Numbered from the stretch's first letter, positions 41,686-50,645 are shown. The stretch: 64,000 bases of DNA from Deinococcus sp. Leaf326 (GCF_001424185.1 NZ_LMOM01000001.1:151256-215255); one strand, 5' to 3'. Notes: generated by a model from the sequence alone, not told the origin. Numbers and translations are program-made.

Positions 41686-42509
41686 TGCTCCTCGCCCCCT
41701 GTCTCTGCCTCCGGTGCAACGGGCGTGTCACCGGTCGCGGCCGCAGCCTGCACGAGCGCCGCCTGGGCGTGAAACCGCAGCAGGTTCCAGGCGCCGGCCA
41801 GGGCGCGCGCGACGTGTGGGCTGTTGGGGCTGGTACCCGTGAAGGCCAGGGCTAGGTCACCCGGTACGGCGACCCAGTGCATTTCGCGTTGGTCGGGCAG
41901 TTCGAAGCGCTGGGCCGTGAGAAGTACATTCTCAGTCATCAAGTGGCCGTGTTGCTTGGCGGTCAGCGCTTCAGTGAACTGCGGCTTCGCGTCTCCGATC
42001 CCCACGATCACATGCGCCAGGTCGAGGGGGATCTCCAGCGTGAGGCCTGTGCCTCCGGATACCTCAGAAGTGTCGCTGCCCGACCGCTCAGGTGTGTCGT
42101 CGAAGAGCGGCCCGAGCGCCTGCACGGAGGCGAGTGCGGCGCGGGCACGTTGGCCTTCGTCGTCTTCGAAGTCGCTGGGGTGGTCGAAGGTGTGGAGGGG
42201 CTGAGGACTCCATTCACCTGGGGAGCCGTCGGTGTAATTGCTCTTGTCGGCGTACCACGTCACGGTTTCCCGGAGCGTGGCGAAGGCTTGCGCCTGAAGC
42301 TGCGCCGTGGTCGGGTCGGCGGCGAGCGGCGTCAGGACGGCCGCGCGCACTGACGCCGCCGCCGCTCGCATCTCCCGTATCGCTTCATGGTGGGTGAAGG
42401 AGGCGCCCTCTCCTGCCTTCACCGCTTCCTCGACGGTGCGCAGGCGCTTCCACGCCTCGCCGAAGGCCTCGAAGGCGGCCTGCTCCAGCGTCAAGCCGTG
42501 CCGGGTCAC
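41682..42509 (-). CDS. Early protein, unknown
   Basis: 275 residues; GTG 42509 (VTRHGLTLEQAAFEAFGEAW) in GTGA overlap. The N-terminal 80 residues are helical and Ala-rich, the centre has an acidic loop (HPSDFEDDEGQRARAALASV), the C-terminal part a beta strand (TLEIPLDLAHVIVGIGDAKP). No family recognised. Confidence 0.5.
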   Translation of the reverse strand: MTRHGLTLEQAAFEAFGEAWKRLRTVEEAVKAGEGASFTHHEAIREMRAAAASVRAAVLTPLAADPTTAQLQAQAFATLRETVTWYADKSNYTDGSPGEWSPQPLHTFDHPSDFEDDEGQRARAALASVQALGPLFDDTPERSGSDTSEVSGGTGLTLEIPLDLAHVIVGIGDAKPQFTEALTAKQHGHLMTENVLLTAQRFELPDQREMHWVAVPGDLALAFTGTSPNSPHVARALAGAWNLLRFHAQAALVQAAAATGDTPVAPEAETGGEEQ

Positions 42510-42979
42510 TGCTGACCCGCCTGGAAGGTAGCGACCACTTCTTCCGCGCGCAGCAGGGCGACCAGGAGGGCGTGCGTTTCGCTGTTGCCTTCGCCCTCGG
42601 CCAAGTCGGCAAGCAGGGGGCCGACAGGCTGATGGATCTGCACGAAGGCACCCTCTTCGGCGGCGCACAGGGTGTAGAGCCAGCCACGCTGCCGGATGGC
42701 GTGCTGCACTCGGACCTGTAAGGCGGCCATGGCCCACGCCCGGATCTCGTAAGGCCCGTCCGGCAGGGTCTGGCTGAAGATGTCCGACCAGCGGCCATGA
42801 TCCGGCCCCGTGTAGGCGTCGGAGTAGGGCATCTCGGCACTGAAGGTCCGAGCCTTGCCGTCGGTGCCCAGCGGCCAGATCTTGATGAGGTCGGGGCGCA
42901 CCTGGGCCAGCCGCTCCAGCGTGGCCGGGAGGGGGAGGGTGCGCGTATCGACGGGGGTGGTCTGTTGTTCGTCGCTCAT
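42506..42979 (-). CDS. Early protein, unknown
   Basis: 157 residues in ATGA overlap. It contains LIKIWPLGTDGKARTFSAEM, then helices (EIRAWAMAALQVRVQHAIRQ) and an acidic stretch (LADLAEGEGNSET). No motif recognised. It shares overlaps and codon use with its neighbours. Confidence 0.5.
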   Translation of the reverse strand: MSDEQQTTPVDTRTLPLPATLERLAQVRPDLIKIWPLGTDGKARTFSAEMPYSDAYTGPDHGRWSDIFSQTLPDGPYEIRAWAMAALQVRVQHAIRQRGWLYTLCAAEEGAFVQIHQPVGPLLADLAEGEGNSETHALLVALLRAEEVVATFQAGQQ

Positions 42980-43476
42980 TTCAGGTCCTCGGTGGGCGTG
43001 GGGGCGTCGAGCTGGGCCAGCAGCGGCAGCACGGCGCGGCTGTAGTCGCGGCAGGCACCGGCGAGCAGCCCGGCGACTCCGGTGGCGGCGTTGCGGTTCT
43101 TGTGGCTGGAGGCCTCTATGCGGTCGCGCGTGGCCAGCGCCTCGGCCTCCAGCGCCGCGAGCCGTTCGGCCGACAGGGGCGCGGCCTGGGCGGCCAGCAG
43201 TTGGTCTACGCCCAGCGCTAGGCCCTTGATCAGCGCCGCGATTTTCTTCTCGACTACGCTGGCGCCGAGGCCGCTATAAAGCCGCTCGGCGTAAGGGTGC
43301 GCGTTGGCTGCGAGCACGCGGATCTCCTCGACCGTCAGGGGACTGTCCTCGGGGAAGTCGGGGGCGGGCTGCACATAGCCGTGCTCAATCAGCAGCTCGT
43401 CGAACCGCACTTGGACCCCCTTGGCCTGGTCCCAGAGTTGGGCAGTCGTCGGTCGCTTCTTGTCCTTGCCGGTCAT
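42976..43476 (-). CDS. Early helical protein, unknown
   Basis: 166 residues from ATG 43476 (MTGKDKKRPTTAQLWDQAKG), ATGA overlap. Mostly helices (SVVEKKIAALIKGLALGVDQ; LEAEALATRDRIEASSHKNR). No catalytic or DNA-binding signature. Confidence 0.5.
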   Translation of the reverse strand: MTGKDKKRPTTAQLWDQAKGVQVRFDELLIEHGYVQPAPDFPEDSPLTVEEIRVLAANAHPYAERLYSGLGASVVEKKIAALIKGLALGVDQLLAAQAAPLSAERLAALEAEALATRDRIEASSHKNRNAATGVAGLLAGACRDYSRAVLPLLAQLDAPTPTEDLK

Positions 43477-43958
43477 AGCTGCGCCTCGACCTGCGCGAGA
43501 ATCTCGGTCTTCAAGTTCCACAGCCCCAACCCTCCTGGGGTGGCGACCGGCACGGCCAGCACACGGACCTTGTCCAGCACCAGGGCGACGCTGCCGAAGT
43601 ACCACTTCTCCTGGCCTTCGGGGCAAGGGTCGCCGGGGAGCAGCAGCCCCGTAACGTGTACGACGCTGGTGATGGCCTTGTCGGGAGAGTCCTTGCGGCC
43701 ATAGCGCACGCCGGTCACGCGCTCGATGTAGTCGGCCCCTGCCTTGTCATAGGTCCCGCTGCTGTGTAGGGCGATGTCCTGACCGACGATCCGCCGTGCC
43801 TGGGCCATCAGGTGGGGGTGAGGGGCCCACCTGGGGCGATTCTCGACGCCTTTGCCATGGCGTTCAATGGCCGGATTCCAGGGGCGCGAGAGGGAGAGGG
43901 CCTTCACGAGCGCCACTTCACGCTCCAGGGCGGTGAGCAATTGAGGAGCGGTATTCAC
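43473..43958 (-). CDS. ASCH-domain protein
   Basis: 161 residues, ATGA overlap. VKALSLSRPWNPAIERHGKG followed by VENRPRW and later GQDIALHSSGTYD, then WYFGSVALVLDKVRVLAVPV match the ASCH fold (PUA-like RNA-binding barrel): the ALS-x-R-PW motif, the K-x-VE-R-W helix and the I-A-H-S-S strand. ASCH proteins bind RNA and a few have ribonuclease or amidohydrolase activity. Possible role in host mRNA control. Confidence 0.75.
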   Translation of the reverse strand: MNTAPQLLTALEREVALVKALSLSRPWNPAIERHGKGVENRPRWAPHPHLMAQARRIVGQDIALHSSGTYDKAGADYIERVTGVRYGRKDSPDKAITSVVHVTGLLLPGDPCPEGQEKWYFGSVALVLDKVRVLAVPVATPGGLGLWNLKTEILAQVEAQL

Positions 43959-44617
43959 GTCGTTGCCCGCAGGACGATTCCAGCCTCGTTGCCGATCCAG
44001 GGCACGTCAGCAGTGGTCAGGGTGGCCGTGGCCTGGATGAGCCGCAGCGTGGCCAGGGCGTCGTCGAGGGCCGCGTGTTTGCGGAGGTCGAACGTCTCGA
44101 CCTTGCGCTGGGCGCAGGCGCGCTCCAGCTTGGGCCAGCGGTACTCGGCCCAGCGGGTGTCCCAGTCGGCGGCGATAGGGGCGTAGGCGAGCATGACGCA
44201 GGCGCTGCGCTCCATGAGATCTGAGACGAGATCCAGATCATCGCTCTGCCAGGTCGGTACATGCACGTCAAGCGATTGCAGGAGGCGCTGCCAATCGAAT
44301 CCTGCGTTGAAGATGGCCACCCGGCGACCGCGCAGAACCTCGCGAAGCTTGGGCCAGAAGTACGCGAGGGTCGGCAGGTCGGCAAGATCGGCGTCGCTGA
44401 TGCCGTGAATCTCCTGAGCCTTTGCCGTGACTGGGCAGCTCGGGCGCATGCGTGCGTTGAACAGCGTGCGTCCCCAGGCGTCCACAATGCCCAGCTCGAT
44501 CACTTCACCGGTAAGACTTGTCGTCTCGGTGTCGAGCACGGCCAGCATGGGGTCAGTCGCGAGGTCCTGGAACACGTCGAGGGCGGCCTGCTGTTTTTGG
44601 GTGGGGGTCGGAATCAT
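43955..44617 (-). CDS. DEDD-type 3'-5' exonuclease (DnaQ/RNase T fold)
   Basis: 220 residues from ATG 44617. Exo I: MLAVLDTETTSLTGEVIELG (the D-x-E pair). Exo II region: RRVAIFNAGFDWQRLLQSL with the conserved Asp. Exo III: FDLRKHAALDDALATLRLI (H and D four residues apart). This order is that of DnaQ-like exonucleases. It may trim DNA or RNA during replication, or degrade host nucleic acid. Confidence 0.88.
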   Translation of the reverse strand: MIPTPTQKQQAALDVFQDLATDPMLAVLDTETTSLTGEVIELGIVDAWGRTLFNARMRPSCPVTAKAQEIHGISDADLADLPTLAYFWPKLREVLRGRRVAIFNAGFDWQRLLQSLDVHVPTWQSDDLDLVSDLMERSACVMLAYAPIAADWDTRWAEYRWPKLERACAQRKVETFDLRKHAALDDALATLRLIQATATLTTADVPWIGNEAGIVLRATT

Positions 44618-44874
44618 CGTGAAGCTCCTTTGTCGTGGCGGGCGATCTGGATGTCCTGCAGCACGGTGTTCATCTGGTCGGCGATGGCCCACTGGGTTGA
44701 GGTGCTGGCCCCGGCCTCACTCGCCTTCACGAGGTCGCGGGCGTAGTCCTGCAACTCCGACCACTCGTCTAGGACGGGGTAACTGCTGCGGGTCGTCTTC
44801 GGGTGGATCAGGTCGGCGGCGTAGCGGACCCAGTGACGGAGGGCGGGCTTGGTCTGCCATTCGAGTTCGCTCAC
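44614..44874 (-). CDS. Small early helical protein, unknown
   Basis: 86 residues, GTG start 44874, ATGA overlap with the exonuclease. Helical with WSELQDYARDLVKASEAGAS. Nothing recognised. Confidence 0.5.
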   Translation of the reverse strand: MSELEWQTKPALRHWVRYAADLIHPKTTRSSYPVLDEWSELQDYARDLVKASEAGASTSTQWAIADQMNTVLQDIQIARHDKGASR

Positions 44875-44892
44875 GTAGGCCCCAAGGGGAAG

Positions 44893-44916
44893 CGGGGGCG
44901 CCAGCAGCAGCCCCCG
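44893..44916 (-). other. Repeated intergenic hairpin, copy 1
   Basis: CGGGGG/CCCCCG stem with a TGCTGCTG-containing loop, 9 nt after the helicase stop. Nearly the same element follows the ParB-family gene at 47385-47408. No T-run. Confidence 0.5.
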
Positions 44917-44924
44917 TGGAGAAC

Positions 44925-46634
44925 TCAGTTCAAGGTCAGGCGGGCCAGCAGCGAAGCCAGCGCCTTCTCCTCGCTGACGTGTGCTGTGCCGGTCTCGCGG
45001 CCGTCGGTGTGCCGGATGTTCACCCGGCGCAGGCCGGACTCCGGGCGGCTCTCCTTGACGGTCCAGCCCAGGGCCAGCAGCCGCGCGCGGTCGTCGAGCG
45101 GCAGGGGGAGAGGCGCGGGGGCCGGGGCGTCAAGCGCAGGCTGCTGGCCGGACTCCAGCACCCAGAGCAGCTCGCGCTTCGAGCGCGTGAGGGCCACGAA
45201 CTTGACACACCGCTCGCCCTCGATGTCCTGCGGAGTGCTAGCGCGCGGGTGGGGCAGCAGCTCGCCGCGCAGGATCGCCACGCGGTCCGCCTCCAGGCCC
45301 TTCGCGCGGTGGACGGTCGACAAAATGACAGCCGGGCGGCTGTCGTCGAAGATGCTGTTGAGCGCGTTCTTCAGGTCGCTGACGGTGCGGGGATTCGCCT
45401 TCGCGACGACGATCTTCAGGACCTCCAACTTGTCGTCAAGGTCGTCCACGGCGCGCGCCAGCTTGTCCTCGTCGCCCAGGTGTCGGCTCGTGAGGCTGGC
45501 CACTTGCAGAGTGCGGTAGGCCATGACCCGCTCCGGGAAGGCGGCCATGTCCGGGTTCCGGCCCATGATCTTCTCGATCAGCTTGATGAGGCCCGCCGCG
45601 ATGTCGCGCCCGCGCACCGTCGCGTTGACGCCTTCTCCGATCAGCTCGTAACAGGCGGCAATCAGGGGGGCCGTGACGCGGCACAGGATCAGGTCGCCGG
45701 GCGCGACGTGCTTGTGCAGCTCCTCGCGCTTCACGTCGCGTACCACGCCCTCGGCAGCCCCAGGCGCCGGCAAGATGTCCGGGGTGACGGCCTGGGCCAG
45801 CCGCACATGCGACACGGGGCAGCGGTAAGTGACGCTCAGGGGCAGCTCGGCCGCGCCGAGGCGCGCCTTGATCACATCCATGCTGCGGTGGTCGGCCCCA
45901 GCCCAGCCATAGATGGCTTGGTTGCGGTCCCCAATTGCCATAACGCGGCCGCCGCGCTTGACGGCCGAGAGCACGACCTCCAGCTGCGCGGCGTTCAGGT
46001 CCTGCGCCTCGTCCACGATCACGAAGTCGTAAGTGCGTGGGCGTAGGCCCCACTGGACCGGCAGGTAAATCATGTCCGTGAAGTCGATGATCCCCTGCTC
46101 ACGCGCCAGGCGCTCGCTGTGCGCCAGCACGTCAGGCAGCAGCTTGAGCGCCGCCGCCTCGACTTCGGGATCGAGGTCCACGCCGTAGCTGTCCACCATG
46201 TCGAGCACCGCTTCCGGGTTGGCCGGATCAGTCAGGGTGAGGCGCACGAAGTCGGCCAGCCGCATCAGGGCTTCCTGGGTGGCTTTGTACGTCTCGAGGT
46301 TCTGAATCATCAGCGGGTCGAGCACCATCGCCGAGACGGCCTTGAGCTTGTCGCTCTTGGTGTTGGGTGCCCCGTTGGGGAGCGCCCGGCGAAGCGCGCC
46401 CATGCCCAGGCTATGAATGGTGCTGGCCGTGCATCCAGCGGGCAGACGTTCCTTCAGCTGCTCGGCCGCGTGCTTATTGAACGCGAGGAACAGGACCTGA
46501 CGACCGGCGAGTAGGCCAGCGCACTGGACGGCGGTGGTGGTCTTGCCCGCTCCGGCGGTCGCGGCAACGATGGCGTGCCCACTCCCGGACTTGACCCAAT
46601 TGAAGATCTCCTGCTGATAGGTGCTCGGCTGCAT
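44925..46634 (-). CDS. UvrD/Rep-family (SF1) DNA helicase
   Basis: 569 residues from ATG 46634 (MQPSTYQQEIFNWVKSGSGH), which has AAAGGA just upstream; an ATG 18 nt earlier would contain that site. SF1 motifs in order: AATAGAGKTTTAVQC (I), FLAFNKHAAEQLKERLP (Ia), DFVIVDEAQDLN (II), VMAIGDRNQAIYGWAGADHR (III), VTYRCPVSH (IV), VILSTVHRAKGLEADRVAIL (V) and FVALTRSKRELLWVL (VI). Probably the phage replicative or recombination helicase. Its promoter lies in operator B. Confidence 0.93.
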   Translation of the reverse strand: MQPSTYQQEIFNWVKSGSGHAIVAATAGAGKTTTAVQCAGLLAGRQVLFLAFNKHAAEQLKERLPAGCTASTIHSLGMGALRRALPNGAPNTKSDKLKAVSAMVLDPLMIQNLETYKATQEALMRLADFVRLTLTDPANPEAVLDMVDSYGVDLDPEVEAAALKLLPDVLAHSERLAREQGIIDFTDMIYLPVQWGLRPRTYDFVIVDEAQDLNAAQLEVVLSAVKRGGRVMAIGDRNQAIYGWAGADHRSMDVIKARLGAAELPLSVTYRCPVSHVRLAQAVTPDILPAPGAAEGVVRDVKREELHKHVAPGDLILCRVTAPLIAACYELIGEGVNATVRGRDIAAGLIKLIEKIMGRNPDMAAFPERVMAYRTLQVASLTSRHLGDEDKLARAVDDLDDKLEVLKIVVAKANPRTVSDLKNALNSIFDDSRPAVILSTVHRAKGLEADRVAILRGELLPHPRASTPQDIEGERCVKFVALTRSKRELLWVLESGQQPALDAPAPAPLPLPLDDRARLLALGWTVKESRPESGLRRVNIRHTDGRETGTAHVSEEKALASLLARLTLN

Positions 46635-46702
46635 GGCGGTCCTTTGGGGCATCTCTGGCGACGCCCCCGGCCTGGGGAAGGGGCTGCCCCGGTGGCAGCT
46701 CT

Positions 46703-46731
46703 GCCTAAAGTATATTCAATATACTTTAGGC
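46703..46731 (-). promoter_or_regulatory. Operator B and helicase promoter
   Basis: Perfect 12-bp inverted repeat (GCCTAAAGTATA and its complement, 5-nt centre). On the minus strand TTGAAT, 17 nt, TATACT gives a near-consensus promoter whose -10 lies in the dyad, about 75 nt before the helicase start. A repressor bound here would block it. A further ATATTGAATAT palindrome lies at 46743-46753. Confidence 0.8.
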
Positions 46732-46757
46732 ATTCAAGAAGGATATTGAATATTCAG

Positions 46758-46798
46758 AGAGCGCCCCCTACGACCGTTGCAGTCGTAGGGGGCGCTCT
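46758..46798 (-). terminator. 17-bp hairpin between ParB-operon and helicase promoter
   Basis: Perfect 17-bp stem (AGAGCGCCCCCTACGAC and complement, 7-nt loop) 9 nt after the stop at 46807. The T-run is short in both directions, so termination strength is uncertain, but it separates two transcription units. Confidence 0.65.
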
Positions 46799-46806
46799 TT
46801 AGAAGG

Positions 46807-47364
46807 TCAGTTGTAGTGGCTCTGGAGCTGCTCGGCGGGCGGCGGGGGCATGTGAGCGTAGGTGTCGATGAACACCTGGCGCAGCGTGCCCGGCTTCTCG
46901 CCTGCCTCGTCGAACGCGCCCATGCGGTTGCCGGGCACTTCCCAGATCTCGGCGGGGTGCTCTGGCAGGCACCCGCGTTCGGCCAGGAGGTCGCGTAGGG
47001 CGTCGAGGTCGCGGGCGAAGTAGATCTCGCTGGACTCGCCCACCGCGAAGAACTTGACCGTATCGGCCATCCGCTCCACGCGCTCCAGTTCGGCCAGCAC
47101 TAAGGCACCGGCTCGCAGCAGGTTGCAACGGTAGTCGTGGGGCTTCAGTTCGGCGGCCGTCCAGGGCCACAGCACGCGCGTCAGCGCGGGGGCAGTGCCG
47201 TCAGAATCGTCTTCCGAGCGGCCAGCAACAGCGTAGGCAGCGGCCGCCATGGCAAAGTCGCCTTGGACGTGGGTGTCGTCATGCTCCGGGGTCCAGCCCT
47301 CACGGCTGATCTGGGCGAGGCGTTCGGTCTTGAGGTCGTTCAGCAGGGTGTCCAGGGTAGTCAT
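46807..47364 (-). CDS. Conserved phage protein with EGWTPEHDD motif
   Basis: 185 residues, ATG 47364 with GGAGGA upstream. ERLAQISREGWTPEHDDTHV then GDFAMAAAAYA is a motif common in phage early proteins of unknown role (eR-x-x-Qi-x-x-EGW-x-x-eHDD-x-H). The C-terminal part has FFAVGESSEIYFARDLDALR, a different alpha/beta unit. Function unknown. Confidence 0.7.
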   Translation of the reverse strand: MTTLDTLLNDLKTERLAQISREGWTPEHDDTHVQGDFAMAAAAYAVAGRSEDDSDGTAPALTRVLWPWTAAELKPHDYRCNLLRAGALVLAELERVERMADTVKFFAVGESSEIYFARDLDALRDLLAERGCLPEHPAEIWEVPGNRMGAFDEAGEKPGTLRQVFIDTYAHMPPPPAEQLQSHYN

Positions 47365-47384
47365 AGTGGTTCCTCCGGTTCAGG

Positions 47385-47408
47385 GCGGGGGCCGCAGCAG
47401 CAGCCCCC
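47385..47408 (-). other. Repeated intergenic hairpin, copy 2
   Basis: GGGGGC/GCCCCC stem with a TGCTGCTG loop, about 11 nt after the stop of the ParB-family gene, like copy 1 after the helicase. Confidence 0.5.
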
Positions 47409-47418
47409 AGAGAGGGCT

Positions 47419-49698
47419 TCAGTCGGCGGCGGTTGCGGAGTCGGGGAGCATGACGGCCTTCGCGGTTTCTTTGAGCAGCGCCCAGCCGCGCAGCTCTTCT
47501 ATCGGCATGACGTTGAGCTCGGCGCGCAGCATCTGGTCAGCCGGGCGCGGGTCTTTTGGGTCAGTCGGGTCGAGCGCCAGGTCCTCGACCAACGCAGAGG
47601 TCTGCTGAACCGTGAGCTTTTCGATCAGGTCGAGGGCCTGGGCGCGGTACTGGGCGTCTTCGGCGGAGACCTGATCTCCCACCGGGAAACGGACCAGCGG
47701 AGGCACGTAGCCGCGCTCGTGCAGGGCCACCGCGTGTTCGAGGATGGCCGCGCGAATCTGCGTATTAGTGGATAGACCCGACAGCTTGCCGAGGCCCTCG
47801 CCGTCCTCAATCCCGGCATCCTTCGCCAGCTCCAGCAGGCGGTCGCGCGGGTAGGCCTTCAGGTGCTCATCGGTGAGCTTGTAACTGATGGTGGCCCCGG
47901 TGTCGGCCGCGAGGCGGGTCACGAATGCGTATGGCGCATGCACAGGGTTGTATTCGCTCCAGCCGCCTACCGCCTGGGCGATCAGCACGCTCTGAATGTC
48001 CAGCAGTTCTTCCAGCTGAAGGGTCAGCAGCTTCTGGAGGAACTCATAGACCTCTTTGCCCTCCGAGCTGTAGCTGAACTTCACGCCCATGAGGTGTTTG
48101 GGCTGGTGGTGCTCGTTGACGGCCAGCGCCCCGCCGAGCTTGGCGTCGATCTCGCGCAGCCGGTCCATGCCCGCCGGGATCGGAACCGCCTGGGTGTGGG
48201 TCAAGCTGCCCCGCAGCGTTACGGGCGCCGCCTCCAGAATCGAGAGGATCGTCAGCGCCACAGTCCGCTTGTGGTCCCCGACCAGTGCTGTCCGGAGCGC
48301 CGTAGCGCGGGCGACATGGCTGTCCGTCCAGCCAGACTTCCGGATGGCTCCGCCTGCACTGCCGGAGGCCTCCGAAGCCGCAGCGCTACGCTCCTTGGCC
48401 TGCTGCTTGGCGCGTTCGCTCTTGGCGTCGGCCACGCGTGCGGCGCGCTCCTCCTTGACCTCACCGGTCACTGTGCTGACCAGAATGATCGTCCCGAACA
48501 GCTTCTTATCCGCGTCATAGGTGGTGAACTCGTCGTAAGCGAGGCGCAGATATTCCGAATCCATCTTGCGCAGTTCGACGAAAAACTGTCCCGTCTTCCC
48601 AGTCAATTCCTTTTCGCGGGCCTTGGCCCAGTCGAGCTGGAGGGCGAGCGCCGCCTTGGGATCCGCGAAGCGCGCGGGCTGGCTGTGGTACAGATCCTCC
48701 AGAATCTCTAGCCCGGAGGCGGCCACGTCGAACCTGGCGTGCTCGACGAGGAAGCTGCTCTTCTTGATGAGGCTCGCGAGGCCCTGGACGTTCGTGCCCC
48801 GCTTCGCGCTTTCCACGACGTGCTTGCGCAGCGGCCCGGTGGTCTGGGCGATGACCTGCGCCTGCCCGAGGTTGATTTCACGCTCGCGGTACAGCTTGCG
48901 GCCGTCCTCGCCTAATCCAGCGGCCAGCACCAGGCGCTCCTGCACGAACCGCACGCTGCGGCCGTAGCGCAGGGCGAGGTCCTGCGGGGTAGCGCCCAGG
49001 GTCACCATTTGCGCGAAGGCGTCGGCTTCCTGGAGGGGGTCAATGTCCGCGCGCTCCATGTTCTCGGCGACCGCCAACTGGAGGGCTTCAAGGTCGTTCA
49101 GGACCTGCACCCGCACGGGCACCATGTAATCGGCGGGGACGCGGCCCGACTCGTGCAGCAGCTTCAGCGCGCGCAGGCGGCGGCCACCGGCGATCACTTC
49201 CACGTCCTGGCCGTTCTCGGCGATGCGACCCACGAGGTTCTGCATCAGACCTTTCATCAGCACCGACACGGCCAGCTCCTCGAGGGCAACCGGGTCGAAG
49301 TCTTTGCGCGGGTTGAGGTCGCTGGCGACGAGCTGGTCGATCCGGAACATGCTGAGGCTGCTGTCGGCCAGGATTGGAGTCAAGGCCTGGGCGGGCGCGT
49401 CGGCCACCAGCTCGGGTTCGGGCACCACGTCGGCCACTGCCGCCACGTTACCGACCGGTTGGGCCTGATCCGCCGCCGCACTCTTCAAGGCGACACGGGG
49501 CTTATGGCTAGCCTGCAATTTGGCGCGAGTTTGCCCTGCCATCCGCTGAAAATCCGCGTCTGTCATCTCCTCAACGGTAGTTGTACCCGGAGCCGCCGTT
49601 GACATCTCGGAGGCCTGCGTTTCAACACCTTCCAGAGTTGCGCCAGGAGCGATTTCATTCGCGGACTTGCGGCCCTTCTTTTCGGTTGTTGCAGTCAT
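47419..49698 (-). CDS. Giant ParB/Spo0J-family protein (759 aa)
   Basis: Start ATG 49698 with GGAGG 5 nt upstream. Residues 1-110 are a polar, disordered N-terminus. ParB N-domain at about 115-220: FRIDQLVASDLNPRKDFDPV, EVIAGGRRLRALKLL (G-x-x-RR signature) and ENMERADIDPLQEADAFAQM. Helix-turn-helix at about 240-270 (ATPQDLALRYGRSVRFVQER). Then about 450 residues of helical C-terminal region not usual for ParB. No ParA is visible nearby. It may act in replication control or plasmid-like partition, or as a CTP-dependent DNA clamp with another role. Confidence 0.85.
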   Translation of the reverse strand: MTATTEKKGRKSANEIAPGATLEGVETQASEMSTAAPGTTTVEEMTDADFQRMAGQTRAKLQASHKPRVALKSAAADQAQPVGNVAAVADVVPEPELVADAPAQALTPILADSSLSMFRIDQLVASDLNPRKDFDPVALEELAVSVLMKGLMQNLVGRIAENGQDVEVIAGGRRLRALKLLHESGRVPADYMVPVRVQVLNDLEALQLAVAENMERADIDPLQEADAFAQMVTLGATPQDLALRYGRSVRFVQERLVLAAGLGEDGRKLYREREINLGQAQVIAQTTGPLRKHVVESAKRGTNVQGLASLIKKSSFLVEHARFDVAASGLEILEDLYHSQPARFADPKAALALQLDWAKAREKELTGKTGQFFVELRKMDSEYLRLAYDEFTTYDADKKLFGTIILVSTVTGEVKEERAARVADAKSERAKQQAKERSAAASEASGSAGGAIRKSGWTDSHVARATALRTALVGDHKRTVALTILSILEAAPVTLRGSLTHTQAVPIPAGMDRLREIDAKLGGALAVNEHHQPKHLMGVKFSYSSEGKEVYEFLQKLLTLQLEELLDIQSVLIAQAVGGWSEYNPVHAPYAFVTRLAADTGATISYKLTDEHLKAYPRDRLLELAKDAGIEDGEGLGKLSGLSTNTQIRAAILEHAVALHERGYVPPLVRFPVGDQVSAEDAQYRAQALDLIEKLTVQQTSALVEDLALDPTDPKDPRPADQMLRAELNVMPIEELRGWALLKETAKAVMLPDSATAAD

Positions 49699-49775
49699 AA
49701 AAACCTCCGGACCCACAGGCCCAATTTCAGAAACGGACTCACTTTCACGAAGTTGCTGCGGCAGAGGGCGGCCGC

Positions 49776-50645
49776 TCACTGGAAGCCGCCGAACAGCGGG
49801 CCAAAGTCGGCTGCAGGGTTTAGAGGCTCGGTCTTGCTCTTGGCCTTGGGCTGATCTTGAAAACTCACCGTTGCCAGGAAGCCGCGCATAGCCTCAATCA
49901 CCTGATTGGTGCGGGCCTGATCGTCGGCTTGGTCCTGAAGCTCTTCAAAGGTTGGCCAGGGCTTCGCCATGTGCCAGAAGCGGTTTCTCCATTCCCAGCG
50001 GCGCTCTAAAGACAGCGTGTTGCCGCAGACGACGTGCGCTGGAATACCCCAGAGCGTGCAGTTGATGTATGCCCCCCAGCAGCTCTGGGCGCTGATGTCT
50101 TGAACTACCCAGCGCATGTGCAAAGGGCTGATGCCGTCCTCTGCAAGCACCTGGGCCGTCGAGAGCACCATTCCGCCGGTTCCCGCTGCCGGCTCGTTGC
50201 ACATCAGCACCTCGCCAGCGCGGAACATGTCGCGGCTGAAATTCATCCGGGCCATGAGGAGGCTGATGGCCTGGGGGGTGAAGAATTCACCGCCGTATTG
50301 CTTGTCGAGCTTGTGGCCGATCTCCATGTAGAGCGGACCAAGCAGGTCGGTGTAAGGTCGGTCTTCCATGTCGAGGACCAGCTGACGGAAGCTGCGGACA
50401 AGCACCTCCAGGTCGTGGCGCGTGAGCCCCTTGACGGCATCGAGGTACACCGCTTCCTGCTGCCCGAAGCTCAGCGCGGCGGCACCGGCCTGGACTAGTC
50501 GCCGGTAGGCTTCACTGACACGGATCTGCCGGACTTCTTGCAGGATGCGCGCGAAGGGAAGGCGCAGCGGGTCGCTAATGACTCCATGCCCGGCCTGATC
50601 GGCGGCGGCGCTGCGCTGGAGGGCGCGGGCCATTCGCGTGGTCAT
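49776..50645 (-). CDS. N6-adenine methyltransferase-like protein, no visible NPPY
   Basis: 289 residues, ATG 50645. HsdM-like N-terminal pattern (EIGHKLDKQYGGEFFTPQAI), SAM-binding motif I EPAAGTGGMVLSTAQVL, and an RWVVQDIS strand with acidic residue (motif II). I find no NPPY/F motif where catalysis should occur; the place after HVVCGNTLSLE lacks it. It may therefore bind DNA and SAM without methylating, or use a different catalytic loop. The C-terminus DFGPLFGG recurs in the next protein. Confidence 0.8.
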   Translation of the reverse strand: MTTRMARALQRSAAADQAGHGVISDPLRLPFARILQEVRQIRVSEAYRRLVQAGAAALSFGQQEAVYLDAVKGLTRHDLEVLVRSFRQLVLDMEDRPYTDLLGPLYMEIGHKLDKQYGGEFFTPQAISLLMARMNFSRDMFRAGEVLMCNEPAAGTGGMVLSTAQVLAEDGISPLHMRWVVQDISAQSCWGAYINCTLWGIPAHVVCGNTLSLERRWEWRNRFWHMAKPWPTFEELQDQADDQARTNQVIEAMRGFLATVSFQDQPKAKSKTEPLNPAADFGPLFGGFQ

